The notes under the pieces: model-generated
What the model was told of the DNA's origin: nothing
Seen by the model: the letters and a program-made list of their open reading frames with translations, nothing else
Databases searched by the model: none
NCBI GenBank assembly: GCA_003223215.1
Contig: QHYH01000114.1
Span: 1 to 64,000, forward strand
Reading direction: 5' to 3'
Source of the DNA: Acidobacteriota bacterium
Lineage (GTDB): Bacteria; Acidobacteriota; Terriglobia; Acidiferrales; UBA7541
DNA: 64,000 bases
Position numbers and translations under genes: made by a program
In this document: piece after piece, positions 1 through 7,580 of the stretch
How positions within the stretch are numbered: the stretch's first letter is position 1
Layout of the letters: each line of letters opens with the position of its first letter

Positions 1-1299
1 GTCCGTGGTTTGATGCGACGGTTGCATCGACGCAATCACCTTGAGTTCCTTGAAGCGCTGGAAGTCCGTCGGGGCGACCACTTGGGCGTGCTCGATGCGG
101 TCGCGGCGGTCGCGCGGGCCGTTGGCCTTGAGAATCGCTTCGAAAACGTCGAGAGCAATGCGATTGGCGCGATCACCTATGGCATGAAAGTTCAGTTGGA
201 AACCTGCTTTGTCGCGCTCAATGGCCATGGCGCGCAATTTTTCTGGATCGTAGGTGAAAATGCCCGTCGTCGAGGGATCGTCGCTATAGGGCTCGAGCAT
301 TGCGGCGGTGCGGGAGCCGAGAGCGCCATCGGTGACGGCTTTGAGCGCGCCGGTCTTGAGCCAAGGGTCCGTAGTACCGCCTTGCGCGCGCCTGTCTTGC
401 AAATCGTTCAGTGAAGCATTGAACGGCAACCATTCGGTGATACGGGCAGTAAGTTTGCCCTCTTCTTTCAATTGCTGATACACCTGAAAATCTTCCCAAG
501 CAGAATTGTCCTGCGCCGAGGTGACGCCGTTGCGTGCAACATTCGCGAGCACGATTTCAATTCCGCGGCGGCGCTCTTCCACGGAAGGGTCAGGTATTCG
601 CACTCTGACCAGAATCATCGCGGCCGATTCTTTCAGCATACCCGTAGGTTCCCCGAGACCATCGTGCTCGATCTCGCCACCTGACGGATTCGGAGTGGAC
701 TTGTCGATTTCCGCCTTCTTCAGCGCCAGCGAATTGGCCACCGCCACGTGGCCGGAGATGTGCGTGAGGATGACGGGGTTATTCGGCGCGACGGCATCGA
801 GCTCCTGGCGATTCGGGAACCTCTTGTCCGGCCAAAGCGTGTGATCCCATCCACTGCCGGTGATCCATTCTCCTTCTTTGTGATGCGCAACCGCTTCGGC
901 CAAGCGCTTCTGCATTTCCTGTACGGAAGTGACGCCCCGCAATTCAACTGCCAGCGCGTCGGCCCCGGCGCTGCCCAAGTGCACGTGCGCGTCGTTAAAG
1001 CCGGGCATGACAAAGAGACCGTTGAGGCGAACGGTTTCTGCGCCCTCCTGGCTTCCGCCGCAGTCAAGCAGTACATGATCTAACTTTCCAATGCAGGTGA
1101 TCTGCCCATCCTCGACAGCCATGGCTTCGGCCCACGGGTTCGCTGGATCGTTCGTGTAAATCCGGCCGTGAGTGTAGAAGACGGTGTGCTTTGGCTTCTC
1201 CTGCGCCGCTAAATGCGGGCACAACGGCAGAACGCACAAAGTCGCTGCCAAAGCAAAACCATCACAAGCGAACCCGAGACGCGTCGCGCCCGCATTCAT
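1..1299 (-). CDS. Amidohydrolase family 3 (YtcJ-like), 3' end cut by window
   Basis: A metal-dependent amidohydrolase of the YtcJ type, probably secreted or membrane-attached. My translation gives an N-terminal hydrophobic stretch ending LAAQ, then the metal-binding motif PGFNDAHVHL near residue 95, and later HAIGD and RIEHAQ, the order expected for this family. 433 codons are present; relatives are about 550 residues, so the C-terminus lies outside the window. The start ATG overlaps the stop of the upstream M20 peptidase gene as ATGA (1296-1299), which indicates translational coupling. The substrate cannot be told from sequence; relatives act on cyclic or acyl amides. Family confident, function open. 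Confidence 0.85.
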   Translation of the reverse strand, partial: MNAGATRLGFACDGFALAATLCVLPLCPHLAAQEKPKHTVFYTHGRIYTNDPANPWAEAMAVEDGQITCIGKLDHVLLDCGGSQEGAETVRLNGLFVMPGFNDAHVHLGSAGADALAVELRGVTSVQEMQKRLAEAVAHHKEGEWITGSGWDHTLWPDKRFPNRQELDAVAPNNPVILTHISGHVAVANSLALKKAEIDKSTPNPSGGEIEHDGLGEPTGMLKESAAMILVRVRIPDPSVEERRRGIEIVLANVARNGVTSAQDNSAWEDFQVYQQLKEEGKLTARITEWLPFNASLNDLQDRRAQGGTTDPWLKTGALKAVTDGALGSRTAAMLEPYSDDPSTTGIFTYDPEKLRAMAIERDKAGFQLNFHAIGDRANRIALDVFEAILKANGPRDRRDRIEHAQVVAPTDFQRFKELKVIASMQPSHQTTD

Positions 1300-2576
1300 C
1301 GAGATTTCGCCTCTTCGAGCCCGGCGATTCCAAGAACGGTCAGCAACGCGCGTTTCAAGCCCGCCTCCCGGCCAGCCGCGTCGTACCACTCCTGCAGGGA
1401 ATGCGCTCCGCCGCCCGTTCCGCCCGCGCCAATAGAGATGGCATCGATTCCCAGGGAAAGCGGGATATTCGCGTCTGTAGAGGACCGTTCCGTTCGGGAC
1501 TGGTTGCCGATGAATTCATCTGCCGTGCGCAAGGCCGCCAGCAGCGGTGAATCGGGCGAAAGCTCGCCGCCTGGCCTGCTTCCAAGCAACTCCACTTTCC
1601 ATTCGAGAGCCCCTTTGGAGCGGTCGCGCGGCGGCTCCATTTCGTCGCGCACGCCTGCGGCGATGGAATCGCGAAGCGCGGCTTCGAGCCGGCGCAATTC
1701 CTCCTCGTTTTCCGAACGAATGTCCACTTTGATTTTAGCCTCGTAAGGCACGGAATTGACCGACGTTCCGCCTTCGATCTGGCCAAGGTTGAAGGTGGTG
1801 CGTGGGTTGGCCGGTACTTTTGTGTTGATAAAGCGCATCGAGCCGCGAATCAAAGCGTTGATGGGATTGGGCATGCCGAAGTCCGACCAGCTATGCCCGC
1901 CGGGGCCGGTGATCATAGCTTCCAGGCGCCGGGAGGCCAGCGCCTTGGTCGTGACGTGATCCGTGCCGGAGCCGTCGAGCACGACCACCGCTTTCAATTT
2001 TTTCCCGTACGTCTCGACCAACTCGCGCATTCCGCGCAGATTCCCTTCCCCCTCTTCTCCCACGTTTCCCACAAGCAAAAGGGTGCGCTCGGGTTTGATG
2101 TGAGCAAATTCGAGCGCTCGCGCAATGGCGACAAGTGCCGCAATGCCGGAGCCATTATCGGAAATGCCCGGCGCCGTCATGCGGTTGCCGTTGCGATGGA
2201 CTTTCACGTCCGTGCCAGCAGGGAAAACCGTATCAAGATGTGCGGAAAGCATCACAATTTCATTTTCGGTTGCACCGCGCAACTCCCCAATGACGTTGCC
2301 GATCTTATCGACGCGCGCTGGGAGGCCGCTTTCCGAGAGCAATTCGCTCACGGCACTGGCGCGCGCTTCTTCCTGAAAGGGCGGCGCGGGAATCTCCGTT
2401 AACCTCGCTTGCGCATCGTTGATCCAGGAAAGATTGCGATCAAACCATTCGAGGGCGGCGCGCACCTGCACGCTTTCGGCGAGCCGGGGACCCGCGGCCA
2501 GACGACGCGCATGGGACGGAGCGGCGGAGCGAACCGGCATAAATAGAAGAATAGCGCAAACGAAGGCACGTTTCAT
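1296..2576 (-). CDS. Secreted M20 family zinc peptidase
   Basis: A 426-residue M20 metallopeptidase that hydrolyses an amide bond with a two-zinc centre. Ligand motifs are complete: SAHLDT, GISDNGSG, the acidic pair in GNVGEEGEGN, a later LDGSG, and a C-terminal GGAHSLQEW histidine. The chosen start (2576) begins MKRAFVCAILLFMP, a signal peptide ending near SHA; an in-frame start at 2636 would add 20 residues before the signal and overlap the upstream gene, so I reject it. It is coupled by ATGA to the following amidohydrolase, which suggests the two act on related amide or peptide substrates outside the cytoplasm. Confidence 0.87.
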   Translation of the reverse strand: MKRAFVCAILLFMPVRSAAPSHARRLAAGPRLAESVQVRAALEWFDRNLSWINDAQARLTEIPAPPFQEEARASAVSELLSESGLPARVDKIGNVIGELRGATENEIVMLSAHLDTVFPAGTDVKVHRNGNRMTAPGISDNGSGIAALVAIARALEFAHIKPERTLLLVGNVGEEGEGNLRGMRELVETYGKKLKAVVVLDGSGTDHVTTKALASRRLEAMITGPGGHSWSDFGMPNPINALIRGSMRFINTKVPANPRTTFNLGQIEGGTSVNSVPYEAKIKVDIRSENEEELRRLEAALRDSIAAGVRDEMEPPRDRSKGALEWKVELLGSRPGGELSPDSPLLAALRTADEFIGNQSRTERSSTDANIPLSLGIDAISIGAGGTGGGAHSLQEWYDAAGREAGLKRALLTVLGIAGLEEAKSR

Positions 2577-2611
2577 CGTCGGCCCGACTATCTTGTCTCG
2601 CCCGTATTGTC

Positions 2612-3874
2612 TCAACGGGATGCCGGCTCCGTGCAAAGTGCTTGGATCTCGGCATCGGTAAGTACGCGTGCGGATTGCTTGGCAGCCTCGAGGATCCGGC
2701 TGACGAGAGTGTCATCGGCGGGAATCTGGTGGCGCGCGAGCCAATAAAGAACGTTGGATTTGCCGCTCATGGGGCCGATTTCAATCACCTGCTCCATGCC
2801 GAACAGGTGGGCGGGCACGCCGCTGTAAACCGCGTCGGCCAGGCGATGATCGTGTTTCTGAATCGCTTTGATGATTGCAGCCGCATGCACCCCGGTTGCG
2901 GTGCGAAACGCGTCGTGGCCAATCACGGGGTAGTTGGGAGGAATGGAAGTCTTCGTGGCACGGGCAACTTTCTCGCAGTAATACCTGAGGTTGGAAAGGT
3001 CGCGGTCAATCAGGCCCGCGAGCCGCAGATTCACGAGCATGAGTTCCATGGGCGTGTTGCCGACACGCTCGCCGAGCGCATTGGCGGCGGCGTGGACCTG
3101 ATGCGCGCCTGCGGCAACCGCGGCAAAGGAATTGGCGATGGCCAAGCCACGATCGTTGTGACCATGCCAATCGACGCGAATTTTTTCGCCCGAAGGCTTC
3201 ACGACTTCCTCGACGACGAATTTGACCAGGTTGAAAGCGCCCGTTGGCGTCGCGTGGCCCACGGTGTCGCACAGAACAACGGCTCGGGCGCCGTTACCAA
3301 TCGCCGTGGAATATAAGCGCTTCACTGTTTCCGGATCCGTCCGCACGGTATCTTCGGTCACGTACATAGACGGCAGGCCATGTTCGACCGCGAACTTCAC
3401 CGCCTTTTCGGTGGTGCGCTGGAGATGGTCGACGGTCCAGTCTTCGACCAAACGCCGGATGGGGCTCGAACCAAGGAACGTGGCGGCTTCGATCGCGATT
3501 CCTGCGCGCTCGGAAATCTCCACGATGGGACGAATGTCGTTTTCGTGCGTTCGCGCGGCGCAGTTCGGCTTGATCTTCATTCGGTTGGCGGCAATTTCAC
3601 GCGCCAAAGCTTCGGTATGTGCCGCCGCGCGCGGCCCGGCGCCCGGGAGGCCGATATTGACGGCATCGATGCCGAGCGACTCCATTAGGTGCAGGATTTC
3701 CAGTTTGTCTTCAATGCTGGGATCGAAAACGGAAGGATTCTGCAACCCATCGCGAAGCGTTTCGTCATCCAGGAGCACCGGTGTGCCCGCAGGAATCTCG
3801 GGCGGGGTGGCCGTATTCCAGTCGTAGATCCATTCGTTTTGCAGCATACGTCTTTGACTGCTCCCGGACGCCAC
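2612..3874 (-). CDS. Homocitrate/isopropylmalate synthase family enzyme (DRE-TIM)
   Basis: A 420-residue DRE-TIM acyltransferase or lyase that makes or breaks a C-C bond between acetyl-CoA and an oxo acid. The motif LDDETLRDGLQ lies near residue 37, the metal histidines in DWHGHNDRG near 235, and NALGERVGNTP follows. The C-terminal part has a GMEQVIEIGPMSGKSN stretch like the GKHSG region of NifV/homocitrate synthases, and there is no room for the LeuA regulatory domain, so I do not call it leuA. The start is GTG, sharing one base with the preceding stop (TAGTG); MLQNEW nine residues later is an alternative start. Confidence 0.75.
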   Translation of the reverse strand: MASGSSQRRMLQNEWIYDWNTATPPEIPAGTPVLLDDETLRDGLQNPSVFDPSIEDKLEILHLMESLGIDAVNIGLPGAGPRAAAHTEALAREIAANRMKIKPNCAARTHENDIRPIVEISERAGIAIEAATFLGSSPIRRLVEDWTVDHLQRTTEKAVKFAVEHGLPSMYVTEDTVRTDPETVKRLYSTAIGNGARAVVLCDTVGHATPTGAFNLVKFVVEEVVKPSGEKIRVDWHGHNDRGLAIANSFAAVAAGAHQVHAAANALGERVGNTPMELMLVNLRLAGLIDRDLSNLRYYCEKVARATKTSIPPNYPVIGHDAFRTATGVHAAAIIKAIQKHDHRLADAVYSGVPAHLFGMEQVIEIGPMSGKSNVLYWLARHQIPADDTLVSRILEAAKQSARVLTDAEIQALCTEPASR

Positions 3875-4116
3875 TAGTTTCGCAACGTGTAGCTTTGTGG
3901 CTGCTGCGCGGGATCAGGGCGATACAGCGTCTTGCAAAACTCGCACCGATAGATCTCCGCGTTCGGCCCGATATGCTCGGCCACCTCTTTGGGGTAGTCG
4001 TACCAGCGCTTCAAATGACCGGCACAGAGTTTGCCCTTGTCATCTTTCTCGTCGCAAGCACGCTGCTTGGGCTTGCGGGTTTTGATTTTGGGGGTGGCTG
4101 CCGATTCTTCTGCCAT
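3874..4116 (-). CDS. Small four-cysteine (zinc-ribbon-like) protein
   Basis: An 80-residue protein with a lysine-rich N-terminus, then two cysteines (in RACDEKDDKGKLC) and a CxxC pair (YRCEFCKTLY), enough for one zinc ribbon. I do not recognise a named family. The start at 4116 is supported by GAAAGGG about five bases upstream; the longer frame from 4143 has none. The gene sits between an aldehyde dehydrogenase and a DRE-TIM enzyme with gaps of 10 bases and an overlap of 1, so it is part of that transcription unit. A role in nucleic acid or protein binding is only a guess. Confidence 0.65.
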   Translation of the reverse strand: MAEESAATPKIKTRKPKQRACDEKDDKGKLCAGHLKRWYDYPKEVAEHIGPNAEIYRCEFCKTLYRPDPAQQPQSYTLRN

Positions 4117-4126
4117 GAAGCCCTTT

Positions 4127-5698
4127 CTACCAACCGTGGTCACGGAAAAAAGTTTTCAGCCCGGCGCGAACATTGCTGAGCTTTGCGCTGATGCCGCCGG
4201 AGAACTCGAACCGCAGGAAGGCGTCCGCCGCCTGCTCCAGCTCCCTGCCATAACGATACCACCACGGCTTTTCCTTCCGCGGCAGGCGGTCGACATCGAT
4301 GTATTTCGTTTGCGCCATTTCCAGAATTCCCGCGCGGCCGTGCGTGCGGCCCCAGCCGCTCGCGCCACTTCCGCCATGAGGAGCCTCGGCAATCGCAAAG
4401 CAGCTGATGGCGTCATTGACCATGACTGCGCCTGCACGAATTCGCTCGGCGATCGATTGTCCTTTCTTCGCATCTTTCGTCCACACACTGGCAGCCAGGG
4501 CAAATGGCGAATCGTTGGCGTGACGGATGGCTTCCTCGGCACCCTTCACGGTTTGCATGGCCAGAATAGGTCCAAACGTCTCTTCCTGAAATAGATTCAT
4601 GCTGGAATCAACGTCCGTAACCACGGTAGGCTCGAAGAAGTTCGGCCCGAGATCGGGACGCGGATTGCCGCCGCATAAAACTCGCGCGCCCCGCGCCACC
4701 GCGTCTTCGATTACATCGCTCATTCGTCGCACGTGTTGCGGCCGGATCAAAGGTCCAACATCGGTCGCGGGATCGCTGCCCGGGCCGAGGTGCAGCTTCT
4801 TCGTTTTCTGAACACAGAGCTCTGCAAATCTTTGCGAGACCGCTTCCTCGACGAACAGCCGCTCGACCGACAGGCAAGCCTGCCCGCAATTCGTGTAACT
4901 GCCCCAAACGGCGGCGCTCGATGCCGTTTCGAGGTCTGCATCGGCAAGAACAATCATGGCGTCCTTGCCACCCAGTTCGAGGACCGTCGGTATGAGTTTC
5001 TTTGCACAAGCTTCTGCAACCTGCCGCCCGGTCCCGACGCTTCCGGTGAAAAGAACTTTATCGGGGCCCGACTCGACGAGCGCCTGCCCCACTTCTCCTC
5101 CACCCTGAACCACGGCGACGAGGTCTTGCGGGAAGCCGGCGCTGCGAAAAAGCCTTTCGATCAGCTCTCCGCATCGCGGCGTAAAGTCACTCGGCTTCGA
5201 GACGACCGCGTTCCCGGCTGCGACGGCAGGAATAATCTGGCTCATCGGAATCGCTAGCGGATAGTTCCACGAGGAAATAATGCCGATCACGCCGAGCGGT
5301 TCATACACCAGATGCCCGGACTTGGCCTTTGCGGCACTGCTGTGATGCGGTACGCGTTCCCGGCGAAGCGCCGCGGGCGCTTTCTTGGACCAATACTCTG
5401 CCGAATCGAGCGCGACAAAGATATCCGCGAAGACGGCTTCCACACGCGGCTTTCCCGATTCGCCGACAACGGCGTCCGCCAGTTCGTTGCGGGAAGCCAT
5501 CAAGCATTCGCGAAGCTTCCTTAAACGCCGGCAGCGTTCGCGCACGGGAACTTTCGCCCATTCCTTTTGTGCCGCTCGCGCAAGCACGACCGTCCGCCCA
5601 ACCATCTCCGGCGGAGTCCTTCCAATATGTGCCAGGACTTTCCCCGTGGCGGGGTCGATCGAGGGCAGCATTTCGATAGGGATGGCCGTGGCAGCCAT
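4127..5698 (-). CDS. NAD(P)-dependent aldehyde dehydrogenase
   Basis: A 523-residue aldehyde dehydrogenase that oxidises an aldehyde to a carboxylate. Visible elements are the cofactor-binding SSWNYPLAIPM and SKPSDFTP, the catalytic glutamate in VLELGGKDAMIV, and the catalytic cysteine in TNCGQACLSVERL. The C-terminus extends about 40 residues past the usual end, with an aromatic FLRFEF..FFRDHGW tail that could contact membrane, as in fatty-aldehyde dehydrogenases. I chose ATG 5698 because the upstream 35 residues of the open frame look non-coding and family N-termini match from here. Confidence 0.88.
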   Translation of the reverse strand: MAATAIPIEMLPSIDPATGKVLAHIGRTPPEMVGRTVVLARAAQKEWAKVPVRERCRRLRKLRECLMASRNELADAVVGESGKPRVEAVFADIFVALDSAEYWSKKAPAALRRERVPHHSSAAKAKSGHLVYEPLGVIGIISSWNYPLAIPMSQIIPAVAAGNAVVSKPSDFTPRCGELIERLFRSAGFPQDLVAVVQGGGEVGQALVESGPDKVLFTGSVGTGRQVAEACAKKLIPTVLELGGKDAMIVLADADLETASSAAVWGSYTNCGQACLSVERLFVEEAVSQRFAELCVQKTKKLHLGPGSDPATDVGPLIRPQHVRRMSDVIEDAVARGARVLCGGNPRPDLGPNFFEPTVVTDVDSSMNLFQEETFGPILAMQTVKGAEEAIRHANDSPFALAASVWTKDAKKGQSIAERIRAGAVMVNDAISCFAIAEAPHGGSGASGWGRTHGRAGILEMAQTKYIDVDRLPRKEKPWWYRYGRELEQAADAFLRFEFSGGISAKLSNVRAGLKTFFRDHGW

Positions 5699-5813
5699 AA
5701 TCGGGATTCTAACCGATTTTCTGCTTCGGCGAGAGCAAACCGCACCGTGAAGACCGTGAACCGCAAACCAGGGCGATTCACACGGCGATTGGCAAGGCAT
5801 CACGAAGAATCTT

Positions 5814-6596
5814 CTAAGGGTCTCCGATGCGCCAGGCCTCTTCGTGCTGCACCTCGACCATCACCAACCCCTGCGACGGAACGGTGGGGCCGGCCTTCGC
5901 GCGGTCCTTGATTTCGTAGAGACGGTCAATGTCTTCGGGTTTGAGCCTTCCTCGCCCCACCTCCAGCAGCGTGCCCACCATTTTCCGCACCATGTAACGA
6001 AGAAAGGATCGGCCGCTCACCGTGAAGACGAGCTCTTCTCCGTCCGCCGAGCGTGCGAGTTCCGCGGCATAAATTTCGCGTTCGGTGGAACGCTCGCGAT
6101 CCCCGTCCTCCGAATCTGCCGAAGCGGCAAACGCAGTGAAGTCATGCGTTCCGATAAAACGAGCCGCTGCGTCACGCATGGCATCTTCATCGAGCGGAAA
6201 CGGATAGTGCAAGACGTAGCGCCAGAGCGATGGCGGCACGACTTTTCCTCGATACAAGCGATAGCGGTAGGTTTTGCGTCGCGCCGACCAGCGCGCATGA
6301 AAGTCCGGCCCGACCTCTTCCGCCGCCACAATGCGAATCGTCGGGGGCAGCAGCGCGTTTAGCGCGCGCTGGAATTCCTCGGCCGACAGCGCCGATTGAG
6401 TTTTGAAGCTGGCTACCTGGCCGAGCGCATGTACGCCTGCGTCCGTTCGTCCCGCGCCGTGCAGAAAAACTCTTTCTTGCGTCACACGCTCGAGCACATT
6501 GACGATTTCCCCTTGAACGGTCGGCTTGTTCGACTGCATCTGCCAGCCGTGGAAATCCGTGCCCTCGTAGGCAATGGTGAGCTTGAAATGACGCAT
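5814..6596 (-). CDS. truA: tRNA pseudouridine(38-40) synthase TruA
   Basis: A 260-residue enzyme that isomerises uridines 38-40 in the anticodon arm of tRNAs. The catalytic aspartate is in GAGRTDAGVHALGQ near residue 52; YEGTDFHGWQ near residue 10 and SFLRYMVRKMVGTLLEVGRG near residue 200 are family hallmarks. Length is normal. It lies 25 bases downstream of pyrE on the same strand, probably co-transcribed. Confidence 0.96.
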   Translation of the reverse strand: MRHFKLTIAYEGTDFHGWQMQSNKPTVQGEIVNVLERVTQERVFLHGAGRTDAGVHALGQVASFKTQSALSAEEFQRALNALLPPTIRIVAAEEVGPDFHARWSARRKTYRYRLYRGKVVPPSLWRYVLHYPFPLDEDAMRDAAARFIGTHDFTAFAASADSEDGDRERSTEREIYAAELARSADGEELVFTVSGRSFLRYMVRKMVGTLLEVGRGRLKPEDIDRLYEIKDRAKAGPTVPSQGLVMVEVQHEEAWRIGDP

Positions 6597-6621
6597 CAGG
6601 GCGAGAGAAGGTTAGATCCGG

Positions 6622-7239
6622 CTAAAGCGCCGTGCGCGCAAAGCGGCTGCCCGGCTTCAGGGCAACGCTGCCCTGTCGGCAGAGCGGACAATCTTCCGGC
6701 TCATGGTGGGTGAGGGGCATTTGCAGCAGCGACTGCGCTTCGACGTCGAAGTCGATCGCTCCGCCGCTGCGGTCGATCAGCGCCCCGGCGCCCATCACGC
6801 GCCCGCCGGCCTCTTCCACAACGTGAATGGCTTCCATAGTCGAGCCGCCGGTGGTCCACACGTCTTCTATCACCAGGACGTGCTGGTTCGGTCGGACCTC
6901 AAACCCGCGGCGCAGCGTCATCATCCCGCTGGCGTCTCGTTCTACAAACAGGGCCGGCACTCCTGCGCCCATCTCGGTCTTTGGGTCAGGCAATGCTCGC
7001 GCCACTTCCTGCCCGATGATGAGGCCCCCGATGGCCGGCGAGACCACCGCGTCCACGCGAACATCCGAAAACAGCTCCGCCAGGGCTTGCCCGAGCTTTT
7101 CCGCAAACCGCGGGTATTGCAGCACGAGCGCGCATTGCACATAGGTTCCACTGTGCCGTCCGCTAGACAGTTCGAAATGCCCGTGGCGGATGGCGCCGGC
7201 GGTCTCGAACATCTTCAGGATTTCTTCGCGCTTGAGCAT
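6622..7239 (-). CDS. pyrE: Orotate phosphoribosyltransferase
   Basis: A 205-residue enzyme of pyrimidine synthesis that joins orotate to PRPP to give OMP. The PRPP-binding loop VLVIEDVWTTGGST is near residue 120, preceded by FELSSGRHSGTYV near the N-terminus. The C-terminal CPLCRQG pair of cysteines occurs in many long-form PyrE proteins. A sigma70-like promoter lies 46-84 bases upstream; truA follows. Confidence 0.95.
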   Translation of the reverse strand: MLKREEILKMFETAGAIRHGHFELSSGRHSGTYVQCALVLQYPRFAEKLGQALAELFSDVRVDAVVSPAIGGLIIGQEVARALPDPKTEMGAGVPALFVERDASGMMTLRRGFEVRPNQHVLVIEDVWTTGGSTMEAIHVVEEAGGRVMGAGALIDRSGGAIDFDVEAQSLLQMPLTHHEPEDCPLCRQGSVALKPGSRFARTAL

Positions 7240-7284
7240 GGCCTCAGCTAATCGTCAGCGACTCCTAAACGTCGAACTGTCAGC

Positions 7285-7326
7285 AGCCTAGCGGTCGTGC
7301 CTTTTATTGTCAAGAATTGTCAAGAA
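7285..7326 (-). promoter_or_regulatory. Candidate pyrE promoter with duplicated -35 box
   Basis: On the minus strand TTGACA (7313-7308) is followed after 17 bases by TAGGCT (7290-7285). The ten-base unit TTGTCAAGAA occurs twice in tandem (7307-7326, plus strand), so a second TTGACA lies ten bases further upstream; it has no good -10 of its own. The predicted leader to the pyrE ATG is about 40 bases. Confidence 0.5.
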
Positions 7327-7450
7327 TAGACGGCCCTGTTAGACTCGGTCTGCCCGGTCCATGCGTGTCTTTGTTTGTGGTGGCTTTCCCGTCCGAATCG
7401 GGGGCAGGCGCGGGCCAGTTCGATCTTGCTAACCCCAAAAAACGGTTCAC

Positions 7451-7471
7451 TTGTTTCCAAGAGTGAAACAA
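7451..7471. promoter_or_regulatory. Inverted repeat upstream of the TolC-like gene, candidate operator
   Basis: TTGTTTC (7451-7457) and GAAACAA (7465-7471) form a perfect 7-base inverted repeat with a 7-base spacer, 110 bases upstream of the TolC-like start codon. Size and symmetry fit a dimeric repressor site such as a TetR-family operator, but no regulator gene is adjacent. Binding is inferred only. Confidence 0.35.
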
Positions 7472-7580
7472 ATAAAAGCAAAGCTCGCGAAACAAATTCC
7501 ATTGTGTGAACGTTTTACAGATTGAGCCCTTTAAGTTCAAATTCAAATCCCTTGGGGGAATCACGAGGGTAAGGAGCGCT

